NCBI GenBank assembly: GCA_964036045.1
Contig: OZ038391.1
Span: 37,547,833 to 37,611,832 of the forward strand
Source of the DNA: Eutreptiella sp. 'Long Island Sound 2002'
Taxonomy: Eukaryota > Euglenozoa > Euglenophyceae > Eutreptiales > Eutreptiaceae
Direction of reading: 5' to 3'
Length of the DNA: 64,000 nucleotides
Positions 1-11,503 of the stretch are shown in pieces (position 1 is the stretch's first letter; every line of letters starts with the position of its first letter). The translations under genes and the position numbers were made by a program. Below the pieces are notes generated by a model that was not told where the DNA came from, made no database searches, and saw only the letters and a program-made list of their open reading frames with translations.

Positions 1-431
1 AGATACAGATGAAGGCTGGTGAGGGAGGGGCATTCCCTCAGACCTGCAAGCGCCTGCGCCCCGTTGTCCCCAATGCCATTGCCCCACAAATTCAGGGTGA
101 GGTGGGTCAACGTGGGCAACGTCTTCAAGGCGGCCAGCGCCCGTGCGCTGACGTCAGTGAGTGAATTGCGAAACAGGAGCAGCTGGAGGGACTTGAGGTG
201 GGGAGCGGATTGCAACGCAGCCAGCGCTTGGGCCCCGCTGTCTTCAATGGCATTGCTCTGAAAGTTGAGGGTAAGATCTGTCAGGGCAGGGGCGTTCTTC
301 ATCGCAGCGAAGGCCATGGCTCCGATCGCGCCAATTTGGTTGGTGCGCAGGCTGAGGTCTAGTGTAGTGAGTAAGGGGGTGTCTTTGAGCGCAGCAAGAT
401 GCTCTGCACCACTCAAGCCAACATTGTTGCC
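1..431 (-). CDS. F-box-like / LRR protein, exon 3 (runs off the window)
   Basis: Third exon, beginning at 431 after the acceptor TTTTTGTAG. It opens in phase 0 with GNNVGLSGAEHLAAL, which continues the NLQ that ends exon 2 and gives a regular repeat across the junction. Five further LRR units can be read down to base 1 with no stop (for example SNAIEDSGAQALAAL and GNGIGDNGAQALAGL), so the 3' part of the gene is missing. Repeat units are quite uniform, as in LRR arrays that grow by unit duplication. The plus-strand reading frames over this exon are antisense shadows. Confidence 0.8.
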
Positions 432-884
432 CTACAAAAAGGGGCAAGTAGTGGGCGCTCAGACACAAAGACGCTTTTCCAGGAACGTGCTGCCAGACAG
501 GACTGTGCGCACTACATTAGGGAAGCATCACCTCTCCCACTTTCGCGAAGGGATAAGAGACAGTCACTTTCTACCCAAGAAGCCTTGTCGCTTGTGCACA
601 AGCCCCAGTTGCCAACGTACAAACCTGTGCACTACTGCATCCTATGCAAAATGTCATCCCCCATGTATCCTATTTGTGTTTTGGTGCTGTGCAACGTACT
701 GTTGCGAGCTCCAGCTGTGTACTGAATGCAACTGCTTGCTAGTGAATTATTTGCCAAGCGGCGCATGGCATGGGCCCGATACTGACTGAAACCTTGGTCA
801 TGCTAGACACTAGAGACATGGGAGAAAATCTGGTGTCAATACTGTGTGTACCATGGGCTACCAAAAAAAACCAGATTTTTCCCC

Positions 885-985
885 ACATCTACATTTTGCC
901 ACATACTTCCACAATTTTTCCCACATATTCCCACATCTTTTATCACATATTCCCACATTGTAACACACATTCCAACATTCCCACG
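885..985. repeat. degenerate CACATNTTCCCACAT minisatellite
   Basis: Roughly seven imperfect units around the core TTCCCACAT occur in 100 bp inside LRR intron 2. The array is T/C-rich on the plus strand. Confidence 0.6.
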
Positions 986-1342
986 TTCAATGTGGTAACC
1001 CTTGGCACTTCCCATGTTTCTGCTTTGGGCCTCATTGCTTGATTGCCCCACTCCAATCCCCGAAAAAATTGGAGAAAGTCGTCGTTAGCAGTGACCAGCA
1101 TCACAAAAAAAGGCATTTTCTAAAACTGTTAGTGACGCTCAGGGACAGGGTTGTGACTGTGACCATGTTGGGGTCTGGAACGCCCCTCAATGCCTTGCAC
1201 AAATAGCAAACAGGTGCAAGGGCTGTAGGGCATGGGAAAAAGGGGCCACAAGGGGATACGGGGATAGGGTTGCCACAGCACCTGCACGCAAGGGCACAGG
1301 GCACGGGGCAAAGGAGAACTGGGCACAGGGGATAGAGACATA

Positions 1343-1718
1343 GGGGGAATGTTTGCCTGGCGCGCGCCTGGCGCATGCCCGGCGCGCTACCTTTGTATTA
1401 AGTATCTTATCTCTAGCCCCAAGTTTATCCTCACCTTGGGAAGTCCCCCAAGTAGACTGCACTAGACCGCAAACCTTCCCTGCAGGCACCTTGTATAAGC
1501 CGAAATATGAGAATTCTACAACACAAAATGTCACTCCCACCACTTCCAACCACCACCCTTGCCATCGTCATAAACTGGGTGCAAAGGATGGGCCAAATTC
1601 TTAGACACGGCAAGGAGGTACTCCAAATTGTTTGGTGAGGTGGGGGCAAAAACAGGCATGGGTGGGGAATGGTAAAAAAAAGATGCCCGGTGCGCGCCCG
1701 GTGCGCTAATACTCCCCC
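1343..1718. mobile_element. Harbinger-like MITE, 376 bp, TSD ATA
   Basis: Starts GGGGGAATGTTTGC and ends GCGCTAATACTCCCCC, so the outer bases are inverted repeats. Subterminal CCTGGCGC/CCGGTGCGC motifs lie at both ends. It is flanked on both sides by ATA (1340-1342 and 1719-1721), a 3-bp target duplication. It has no coding capacity. It shares end structure with the longer copies in the window but has a diverged subterminal motif, so it is probably an older subfamily. It sits in an intron of the LRR gene. Confidence 0.75.
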
Positions 1719-1914
1719 ATATTGACACGGGGGGATAACAGAACAGGGCAGAAGCCGAGGGTTGGCATCTGTAGTTGGTTCGGGTACCAACAAGCTGCGA
1801 CGCTGGCATGTCCCGTAATTAGCGCCAGCCCGCCGTCTGTTTCCAGCCCACCAAAAAACGTTAGGCCGTCATCACAGTGAATATCAAGCAAATGCAAACC
1901 TCAGGGGCGCGTAC

Positions 1915-2429
1915 CTGCAGGTTCAGGAACAGGTATGTCAATGCAGGAGCACTCTTCAGTGATCCTATAGCTTGAGCACCCGTGTCTCCCATGCTGGTGC
2001 CCTGCAGGTCCAGAGTCAGTGCTGTCAGTGCCGGGACCTCCTTCAGCTCTGCCAATGCCTGTGCTCCACTGTCCCCTGTTTCATTGTTTCGAAGATTCAG
2101 CACAAGGGCCCGCAATGAGGGTGCGTGTCTCAAGGCAGCCAGAGCCTTTGCCCCGTTTGCCTTGATGCCATTGAAGGGCAGCGACAGCGTCAGGGAGGTC
2201 AGGGAGGGTATGGTCTTCAGCTCGGCCAGCGCTTGGGCCCCAGTGTCTGTGATCATGTTGTTCTCCAACTCCAGGCTGAGGGCTCTGAGGGAGGGCATGT
2301 CCTTCAGCACCCCAAGGGCTTGCACACCGCCGTCTCTGATCTGGTTGCTGCACAGGTTCATGGTCAGGGACTTCAGGGAAGCGGCGTCCTTCAGACCAGC
2401 AAGCGCTCGTGCGCCACGGGTGCCAATTC
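1915..2429 (-). CDS. F-box-like / LRR protein, exon 2
   Basis: Middle exon of the LRR gene starting at 5384. It begins after the acceptor TTCAG at 2430 with two bases that complete the Gly codon left open by exon 1. It ends in phase 0 at an Asn-Leu-Gln triplet followed by donor GTACGC. It encodes about six consecutive LRR units with the consensus GAQALAxLKxxPSLxxLxLxL. The 515-base length fits both neighbouring phases exactly. The upstream intron (2430-4831, 2.4 kb) shows no gene. Confidence 0.8.
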
Positions 2430-4831
2430 CTGAACAGGATGCAAGAAGGAGAGTTGTGTGAGGGCTGGCAAGACAAAGTGCAGGTGGTTGGAGAAAAGTG
2501 ACACAGGAAGCTGAAGGGAAAAGTAGAGGGAGTAAACGAGGCAGTCCATACTGCAATGGACAGTGGAATATCATCAAACTGCAGCATAATTATTGGACCT
2601 GAACACCTGAAAATTTTTTCAGCAAAAGATTCCAAGGTGGTGCCGTCAGGGTATTTGTGTGCACCCCTCAGAGCAATACATTGGGTGCAATTGCCTTTGC
2701 TTCCCCTTCCATGGGACTCTGGTCATCTGGACTTTTGGTGCGGGGTGCACCTCCTTGGGTCAGGGTTGCGAATCCCCGCCCTCCCCTTGCCAGGCCTCCA
2801 GCCACATTTAGGTACCAAAGGTAAAAAGGCTGGGCTGGACCTGGGCCTAACATGACCATTAGCACCAAAGGCACCACAAAGGAAAATTCTGTTTTTGGCA
2901 GCCAACCACAAAAGGGTCCTTGATGCATGCATGTCCATCACATGTTGGTAGGATCCTTCCCGAGAAGTGTCCCAAGCCCTAGGTCTTAGGCCCTTGCGTG
3001 CTCCCCTTAGGGGCCTTCAGCCACTTTCAGTTTGACAAGGGAGGAGGGAGGTCAAGTCATAAATGAACGAGGCAAGCCCCCCATGAGGTAATCCTGCTTG
3101 TGAATGTAGGTAGGAATGGTGGAAGCGATGCTTCCAAATACCTCAGGTAACTATCCCAAGGGAGTTAGCCATGCTAAGCCAAGCTATTTTGAACCAGTTG
3201 ACGTAGCCATGTTCAGTCCTCCATGCTTTGGGCGGAGATGGAAGGGGCTGTGTGGCCATGTGCTTTTTGATCAGCCCAAGGCTGATCCGCTTGAACAATA
3301 CCAATGATATTCAAGACTGTCTGCATAGGCTGGGAGGCACTGCCTGCCCACAATACCCTTTTTTGAAGCAGGTGACTTGAAAAAAGGGGGATTTGCTCGC
3401 GACCTGTAACATGCACCCATGAGACCCGTTGGACGAGGTACCAACCACATGTCCTGGTGGGCAGGGGCCATTGTTCAGGAGCCGATCACCCCTGTAGAAC
3501 CCCCCCTCCCCAAAGCATGGCTTGGACACATGGGGTGTATGGCATGGTTGGAGTGTGGCCCATGTCACAATGGGTCACTGTAGGTGGGTATGAATGCTAG
3601 GCAGGTATGAGTTCTTGAGAGGTATGAACATTGGCCGAAATCGGAGGTTTTGGTGGGATCCCCTGACCCTCCAATCAGATTCCATGCAACATCACAGTTC
3701 TTGTGAAACAAGAGTGCAAGTCGAATGTATGTTACATCATTGAGACTCATCCAAGTCCTTATCCAGCAAGAGCGGCATGGTCAAGGGCCACTGCATACAC
3801 AGGGCGACTTTGGGACCCCAGAAGGATTAGCTCTGAGGCGCCCCAACTGAGGAGCCAGCGCTACCGTGGCGTTGAACATTGGGGGCTATGAAAAGATGGG
3901 GATATGCATACTACACAGGAATACCGGGTGGCTATAAATACCAGGCCTGGGATGGGCCCTCATAGGATATGGGCCTGCACTTTACTACTGCATGTGGTGG
4001 CACACCAGTAGTACTCCCCGGCAAATCAACATTGAGTCACCACAACTGCCCACCTCGGTGTCAGGAGAAGGCGGGCTGGGCGGGATTTTTAGAGTTTTCT
4101 GGATCTGCAATATGATGACGAAGTAGTTGTGGGTACATCTCATCGACGTTGTCACATTTCCTGCACCAGTTGATACTAAGCTGTTGATTCCTCAAACCCT
4201 TGGTCCAGAGCCGCAAACGCACGGGTGTGGTACACCTAAACTGTGAAGCAAGGGGCACTTTGCAACGTGCTTGGGCCTCAACTCATCTTTCCCTCTTAGA
4301 CGTATAAGCGGGCACACATACACACAAAAATCATGGCCACACTTGCACAACCCCCATGTCCAAAAGTATCCAAGCCTAGTCATCACTGTGGCCTCAACCA
4401 GGTTTCGCAGCTGCACGGCCATAAATGCAATACACATTGAAGGCGAATGCACTGGTGGGTTGGTGTTGTGTGGGTGCAAGAAGCACCGCACAGCCGTGAG
4501 TAATGTTAGCAACATCAAAACTTGCATTGGCCAATGAATGTGGTGTGCAATCTGCACCATGTGTTTTTGCATTAAATCCTTCGACAAATGATCTATACGC
4601 TTTGCTTATGACGACCGGTCTTCGGCGAATGTACTCTGTGTTCAGACCTTTGCATTCACTGCATGGTTTACAATAGTGCGTTATTGTGCCACAACCCTGC
4701 ATTGAGCCCAGGTCTTGAAAAGGGTGCCTTGGACAGCATATTGGCCATAGAACGACGATGCTCATCCCCCTCCAGAACCACCCTTGCATCCATGGGCTGC
4801 ATTTTGGACAAGGCAATGAGGGGAAGGGAAC
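2430..4831 (-). other. LRR gene intron 1, no recognisable gene
   Basis: 2.4-kb intron joining LRR exons 1 and 2. Short ORFs on both strands have no recognisable domains. No transposon ends were seen. Confidence 0.6.
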
Positions 4832-5384
4832 CGTTGCTCTGCAAGTTGAGAGTCAGAGCGGTCAAGGTTGAGGCATTCTTGAGGGCCGCAAGGGCCTGGG
4901 CACCGGCTTCCCCAAGGGGATTAAACGGCAGATGGAGGTGCAGGGTTGTGAGCGAGGGCGCGGTCCACAGTGTCACAAGCGCCTGTGCCCCACTGTGCCC
5001 AATGCCGTTGCCCCAGAGCCTCAGGGTGATGGTCGTCAGGAAAGGCGCATCTTTCAAGGCTGTGAGCACCTGCGCCCCAGTGTCCTTGATTTCACTGCCC
5101 TCGAGATCGAGGGTGAGGGCGGTTAGAGACGGACTGTCCTTGAGGACCGAAAGGTGATGGCTGCCAGTTGGACCGGCGTCGCTGCATTTGAGAACCAGAG
5201 TGCACATTGCGGGGGCAGATTTGAGCCGAGCCATTACTGCGGGCACGTTGCTGATATCGGCTTGACATGACACATGCCGCCCTTGGAGGGCTTTACGGGT
5301 GCTGCGGCAGATATCCCTCAAAGTGGCTGACTCTGAGAAATCGGAGATGTACCGCCATTCGTCGTCCGACAGGAGCTGTGCCAT
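4832..5384 (-). CDS. F-box-like / leucine-rich-repeat protein, exon 1
   Basis: First coding exon of a minus-strand LRR gene. The ATG at 5384 opens with MAQLLSDDEWRYISDF, an F-box-like N-terminus of about 35 residues, followed by a linker and LRR units of about 28 residues with the core LxxLxLxLxxNxIxDxGAQAL. The exon has 553 bases, so it ends one base into a codon: AAC G, then intron GTTCCC. Exon 2 starts with GA, restoring a Gly codon and an uninterrupted repeat (SNG-IGTRGARAL). The frame stays open upstream to about 5639, but that stretch is basic and unstructured, so 5384 is preferred. F-box/LRR proteins usually serve as SCF ubiquitin-ligase substrate adaptors; that role is inferred from the family. 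The domain is weak by eye, so a plain LRR protein is the alternative. The donor is not canonical GTRAGT but is supported by phase. Confidence 0.75.
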
Positions 5385-6049
5385 GGCGCACAAAGAGCAG
5401 CGCAGCTGTAGGGCGTGCAGGCGGTGCGGGGGCCACGTGGAGGGGAACGCCTTTTGTATCAAAATCGACAGGCGAAAAGACTTCACCAATTCCAAGCAGA
5501 AAACTTGCACACAGCGGGTGGGGCAGCCTGCAACCACTGCCCGTCCCTCTCCGAAAGAGAACCCTCCTGTATCAGCCTCCAACCGCCGTCTTACCCTCCA
5601 CCGTCCATCCATGGTCCGTCGAAGAGACTGACCATTCAAAGAGATTGATCATGGATGCATATCTCGAATCTAGAGTCAGACATATCAATGCTAACTCCAG
5701 CTGTGCCTATGGTAAAACATTTTCATCGTGTGAGGTTCGAACTGGGAATCAGCAACAAGGTGGCCCACAAGAGGGCTTTGACGTGTATTCAGTGAAACGG
5801 TTTTTTGATCTTTTTTTGCCCAGACAAATTTTTCGGCACTCTTGGCACAGGATTTCATAGTGTCTAATCAATAGCCCTGCGAATCCCTGGTGCAGACACC
5901 CCCACCTCACGAATCCTCATAGAATGGAATGGAGGCACATTTAGCCATTTGATCTGTGCAATGACCACATATTCATACTTGCCACACAAAGTACCACACG
6001 ATGTAGGGTGCATGCAGATCTTGACATCTCTGGGCCATCCCAGTGACGG

Positions 6050-6150
6050 TGTGGCCATTGTGGCCAACCATTGAGGCCAACCATTATGGCTAACCATTGT
6101 GGGTGGCTGGCCAACCATTGTGGCCAACCATTGCTGGTGGCTGGAGCCCC
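6050..6150. repeat. GGCCAACCATTGT minisatellite
   Basis: Five to six imperfect head-to-tail copies of a 13-bp unit (TGGCCAACCATTG), some separated by GGTGGCTGG. Confidence 0.75.
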
Positions 6151-6732
6151 TTGCCAAGAAATGGCTAAAATCTCGGTCCCTGACTGAAGAGCCCCCTTTT
6201 CAACCCCTAGGGCAATTTCCAACCGCCATGTCGCAAAACCCACATCAAGTGTGGCGTACCCTGCAAACACCATGCCCCTACGACTGCTGTAAAATACCAT
6301 CGAAGAGATGAATGCCGCAAGTTTCTTACAAAAATGCCTCGTTGCGGGGAACTTCACCAAACATGTGCAGCAGCAGCAGCAGGCCACACAAAAGACATGC
6401 TTTCTTCCAACGCATCTACCACTTCGCCATTCTCTGTGTTTTGCATAATGTGCTTGTGCATAAGTGGCGGGGCAAATCAGCACTGGCAGTTCGTGGTTCC
6501 ACACATTCTGACCAGACAGGAAAACCCTTTGCCTTCACGTTTGGAGCTCAGTTGCGGTCTCGGCAAAGGAGAACGAGCTCCAGCCGAAAAGGAAATACAA
6601 ACTTTTCCCGGGGTCTCCCAACTTGAGAAATGGGCTACCTCCCCACAACACCATCCCCAGGCTGGAGTAAGGCAACAAACAGTCCGAGAGTGATTGACAC
6701 TGATGAGGACACAACTACTCTATTGTGTCTCA

Positions 6733-6765
6733 GACAAGACAAGACAAGACAAGACAAGACAGACC
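6733..6765. repeat. AGACA pentanucleotide microsatellite
   Basis: Six consecutive AGACA/CAAGA units. Confidence 0.85.
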
Positions 6766-7970
6766 CGAGACACCCTGCAGTCTGATAGATCAAGAAATGA
6801 TGCAGCCTTGCTCAGAGAAGGCAGGCAGACAAGTGTACCCTCGTTCCCCCTTGCATAGTAAGCAGCTGGGGAAGACGGTCCCCACACCCCCGCATCCATG
6901 GCTGAATTTGTGAAAAACTGAAGTGTTCTGCATGATACAGGGTACAGTGGAGTGCCTTGGATACCAGAAATCTGAAGTACACAGCAATGCACCCACAATA
7001 CGACCTTGTCCAGCCAGCAAACGCACAGGAGAAGCTCAATATCTGACGTTCTGAGTAAATTTTCAAAATGGAAAGTGACGGTCCCCTTGCCCCCCGCTTA
7101 CTATGCAAGGGCGCTGACTATGCAAAGGGGGGGGGGGGTACGAATGACATGCATCTCCATGGGGGTTTCATGGTGCAAGCACCGCCCAACAGATGTCATA
7201 CTACACCCCTACTCTATTCAAATATGTATGAATGACACGACGCACCACGGTAGCCTGCCACTTCCAGAGGCTAAGCGCTACAAGCGCTCTACATATCATT
7301 TATACGTGCACATCCCAGAGCCACAACATCTGTTTTGAATTCCACGTTGTGGAGAACAAGGATTTTTGGTGTTCAGAAACAGAACCAAGAATTCATGACG
7401 AGGAGCAGGGGGCCGGTGGAAAAAAAATTCCTGGTACCACCGTGGCATTTTTTTTTTCAGGGGGTACCCCCAGAGTGGGGGGGGGGGGGGGCGCACGCAG
7501 GTCAACAAGCGCTCCACACATGCACGTCCTGGTATGCATATGCAGCAATGTTCGGCAGTTTGATCACTTAGTGAGTGTTCCATCCGGCTCTGCTTCATAA
7601 GGACAGTGCGATAGCGTGTCTCGAATCACCGTGTTGGGCCGTATTTTGTCGGCCAAGACCTCTAGCCTGCATTCTACTTCACTCTGCAATTAACCTTGGT
7701 GTACCCTTCAGGCTTGCTTGTAGCTGGCACTTCATCGGCCAACACGTCAGTCACCCAAGGTCAGGGGTTTGAGGAGGAGAGGGCATCACTGGGTGGAGGG
7801 GGGGGAGAAAAGCTCGACGTTAGCATCAGGATAACTGTTTCTTCATTTCTGGTTCGCATACCCGCTACTACTTTGCCCTGTCTGGCCTCGTGGGCGCCTT
7901 TTCCGAGTGGAGCTGACATTAGTACTAAATCCATCCGAGTGAGGGCCATCATGTGAGTTGCCACTGTCTG

Positions 7971-8452
7971 TCATATAGTCCACAGGGGACCCTGCCCTCG
8001 GAGAGTTTGCCCGGAGCCCAGAGACTCGGTGCCCGAGCTCAGTGCTTCGGGGTCACAAAATTCAGCTGGCATAAACAGTTGTCTAGCTACATCTCTGTCT
8101 TCATCTGCCACCTGTGGGCCACGTGTTCGTAGCAATATTGGTGTGATGTCATGAGAGGGAAGCAGTGGTGTGGGTTCCACCCTGGTCTTCGGCGTGGCAC
8201 TGCCCTCAGGTGACTGACTGTGGGGGCAACTCCGGGGACCTAAGCGGTGTCCATGGGTGTGGCACCGGTCGCCTGACTGTAGCATACAAGGGGGAGGATT
8301 TTCTGCCCTCTTCGGCAAGCCAGTCTGCTCTGTCATTGCCCTCAATGTCCACATGACTGGATACCTTGACCCAGACAAGCGTTGCTGTCGTGCCTGACAC
8401 AAGCGAAAGGAGTTCTGTCCATAAGTCTACATTGATAACCGGCCCCCGGCCC
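7971..8452 (-). pseudogene. retrotransposon RNase H C-terminal relic
   Basis: In one minus-strand frame (about 8452 down to 8206) the sequence reads VWVKVSSHVDIEGNDRADWL, the last catalytic segment of a type-I RNase H. The conserved His region and the final Asp are present. The reading then continues only after a frame change, as a Pro/Ser-rich tail down to 7971. The same segment with the same kind of tail occurs at the end of the LINE at 33.3-34.1 kb, so this is a diverged, broken, 5'-truncated copy of that family. A 14-base homopolymer (G on the plus strand, 8473-8486) lies directly upstream on the minus strand. The first three catalytic positions are missing. Confidence 0.6.
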
Positions 8453-8814
8453 GTGACCCAATGCTGGGCTGTGGGGGGGGGGGGGGATGAAGAAAAATCG
8501 TGCGAAAATTTCTTCGGGTCCAAAAATCTGAAATTTCTTGAAATCTACCCCACCCCTTTGAATTTGGAAGGTGCAAATAGGATACTTTTCAAGGTCTCCA
8601 TTGATATTTTCGCCGATATGGGTGGTATTTGTGTTTAAGGGCACCTTGCCAGTGGCGCGCCAACCAGGTTGAACCATACCTTTCTTCAAGATGCCGCTCT
8701 CTGTGGCTGCATAACTCCTACCCTCTTGGGGGCCCAAAAGTGGGCAGAATTGCTACATTACCCGTGCGTTCTCGGGGGTTCCCGGAAAAGGGGACAAAAT
8801 CAAAGCACCGCACA

Positions 8815-8941
8815 GCACAAAAAAAAAGTTTACCTTTGTGTCCCAACCCATGCTAGAGTTCCTGCAGATTGCCCATCGTAGGATTTGAACCAGTGACTTT
8901 CCAAATGCAGCGCCATTGTTTTTCCACTACGGTACAGGCCA
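8815..8941 (-). mobile_element. tRNA-like SINE candidate with Pol III A and B boxes
   Basis: On the minus strand an A-box-like TACCGTAGTGG (8934-8924) and a B-box-like GGTTCAAATCC (8891-8881) start 43 nt apart, the spacing found in a tRNA gene. A run of eight T follows at 8827-8820, suitable as a Pol III terminator. The would-be acceptor and T stems do not pair well, so a working tRNA is unlikely; a tRNA-derived SINE head or tRNA pseudogene is the better reading. Confidence 0.4.
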
Positions 8942-11500
8942 ACTGTGACAAATCACTGCTCACGGATGGTATTGATGTTTGGTCCAATATGTTTTTCATC
9001 CAGCATTGAGTTCTCCTGAGAAGTCTGGGTATTTTGAGACACAAAGCTATCGTGGAAACGGGTGCATGGTGCGCGCATGGTGCGCGCACGGTGTGCGCTG
9101 TTTGGGGCAATCACACAGCTTTCACTCCCCCAATTGGACCCACGCAAAAAGGTACTACATAGCAACATTGGCACTCAAAAAACAGCCTGAAAATCGGTGT
9201 CACATGACTTTCTTGCAGTCCAAAGAGAATTTGGATTGTACACGGCAAAATAATTGATGTATAGTACATCATATAGTCACCTAACATGTATGGCCCTGAT
9301 GGTTGGGTTGGCAGAATGTCAACTCAGAGGAACCACACTTCTGTACACCACAGCTAGCACACAGTTGACAAGCCGACAGAATTTCGGAACTATCAACCTC
9401 TTCAACTAGCACCTCGTTTGCTTTGGTGACCACAGCACCTCGGAAACATGTGGCTGCCTTCCCATTCACCTCATATTGTATGTACGTAATCACTAGGGTG
9501 TTGTGAGGGGCCCAGAATAGTAGCACAGACCTGCTCATTTCCACTGCTGCGGTTGTAGAAGACAAGGGTACCGGCGCGAACCCAAGACAATGACATTTTG
9601 TTGATGAGCTATAGACCAAGGAATAGCATATACAATGCAGTCTTGAGGGCATGCCGGGTGAAATGGGGCACCAGCCCAACAACACCGCACCTCACAGGGC
9701 AATAACAACCTAGGGCAATGGTATTTGGTAAATTATCTAAACAAAAAAGATGCACGGTGCGCGCACAGTGTGTCCCGCTTCCCCATCAGTTTCTCGTAGT
9801 TTGCAATGATTAAACTTTTACAAACTTCTGTTCCATACATTCCTGGTTCAAACTTCTTTGCGACATTGCAGCCACTGCCCAATCTATGCAAGACCACAAA
9901 CATTGGGAGGAAGAGCGCGCTCATGAGAGACTCGTAATAGTTATTGATGGCTAAACTTGGGTGATGAATTTTAAATGTGCACACTGCAGCAAATAAGTTT
10001 AGTTCAACATATTATATCGGGTTGTATGAGTGCTTGTCCACATTTCACGTTCTGTCTCTGCCTTGCTTTTGCATTGAGGAGGGTTCTATTGGAGCCGTAA
10101 AGCTTATGCAATAGGGACCCGCCGTGTACGTTGACGTGCTTCTTCGTTTGGGAAGTTGGTGCTAAATTTGGGATCGACAATTATCAACAACAAAATCTTG
10201 ATTTGAGAACGCAAAACCACCGTGGATTTGTAGAGTCCAAATTTGGAATCCAAATTTATTGGTGAGGGCGAAAACCATCAGGCAAGTCATTTCAAACATA
10301 CATGGGGTGAAAAAGTTTTTTTTTATCCTTTGCTGCATCAAAGAAAATTTTCTTATGGCACCTTTGGCGCCGACGGTCGGGCACTTCCCTGGGTTCCGCT
10401 TTAGAAAAAAATTTCCTCACAAGTGGAGTACCTTTTTTTTCGGGGGGTACCCCCGGAGGGGGGGGGGGATGAAAAAATTTTCTGCGGCCTTTTTTCCCAC
10501 TGGCCCCCTGGATGAGGAGATAGAGGACTGGGAAATGTTGTTATGAGATTGTAAACAAAAAAGCCTACCTCTATGCATGCAGCTCAAGCCTCTCTTGCTA
10601 TGCATGGCTCGAAGGTCACCAAATCCATGGTGGACAAGTGCACTAAAGACAAAATTTGAATTTTGATTCAAGCCTGGTTCCGTGGTCTTTGTACAATTAG
10701 ACAGTCCGGACAAAAGACATCGAGCACCTTTTCATGGATGCAGTGCCGTCATGCCAAAAAAAAAAAAGCACAAACGGCAGTCGTCAAGGCTGTGCCCTAT
10801 TTCTGAATTGAACCCCCTTGCCTCATCCACTACCCACACCAGCTGAGCAACATGTTTTTCAACTCAAGGGGACCTCCAACACATCTGGTGGGCCAGGACT
10901 AGTGGACGTGCAAATGTACACATGTACGAAGATTGGAATGGTGAAGAAGTGAGCATGCACAGCACAGGATAGCCACAGGAAGCACAAGCGCTAGCAACAA
11001 AAGGGACGACACTTATTCAACATCATAGAATGACAAACAAAGGGACACTCCATATAAGGATCCCTGCCAGGGTTGCACAAATGCGATTTCTCTGTTCTAG
11101 GATAATTTCCCACCCAAAATACACAAGAGATCAAAATGGAGGAAATCATGGGTGTCGACATTATATGCATTGGAATCACAGTACCGTGCCGCCACCATGG
11201 ACCCCCCCCCCCCCCCCGAACACAGTGACATTCCCTCCTCTCCAGAGGGGGACGATGCACCACCCGATGCCCCATATATGTGTCTAGATGCTTGCTCGTC
11301 TTTGTGTGGCTTCTCACGGCTTGCTGATGATTACCAAAAAGTTGTGGATGTTTGCAGCAACATCCTGACGGTGCCTGGAGGTGTGCCATGAAATACTGGT
11401 GGTGTCAGAATGTTTGTCGTTGAGGCCTGCTGATGTCTGGATGGTTTCCATTACATCCTTGTGGTGTCTGGATGCTCGTTGTTATTTCCTGCTAGTGCCC
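8942..11500. other. repeat-rich intergenic DNA, including a GCGCAC-ended repeat
   Basis: A repeat unit at about 9060-9775 begins with GGTGCGCGCACGGTGTGCGC and ends with GCACGGTGCGCGCACAGTG. Its left part is shared with about 29190-29400. On the minus strand each copy reads a cysteine-rich stretch ending TFCQPNHQGH or TFCQTCHQGH, a B-box-zinc-finger-like remnant. Near 10370-10520 lies GGGGGTACCCCC plus a G run, similar to 7425-7495. No complete gene was recognised. Confidence 0.5.
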
Positions 11501-11503
11501 GAA

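Larger units (their letters stand above)
432..1914 (-). other. LRR gene intron 2, with a minisatellite and a MITE
   Basis: Intron between LRR exons 2 and 3, 1.48 kb. It contains a degenerate TTCCCACAT-type minisatellite at about 885-985 and a complete Harbinger-like MITE at 1343-1718. No coding signal was recognised. Confidence 0.7.
5640..8200. other. intergenic, repeats only
   Basis: No convincing gene. It contains a TGGCCAACCATTG minisatellite (about 6050-6150), an AGACA microsatellite (about 6735-6765), and G runs at 7127-7138 and 7477-7491. The second G run directly follows the palindrome GGGGGTACCCCC, an arrangement repeated near 10440-10470. Confidence 0.6.

Noticed and set aside
1982-2461. 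plus-strand ORFs over the LRR exons
   Set aside because: They are antisense shadows of the repeat array; the minus strand gives regular LRR units.
5730-5750. B-box-like GGTTCGAACTG
   Set aside because: A single partial box with no A box at a suitable distance.
6733-6765. AGACA repeats as a CRISPR-like array
   Set aside because: A simple pentanucleotide microsatellite without spacers.
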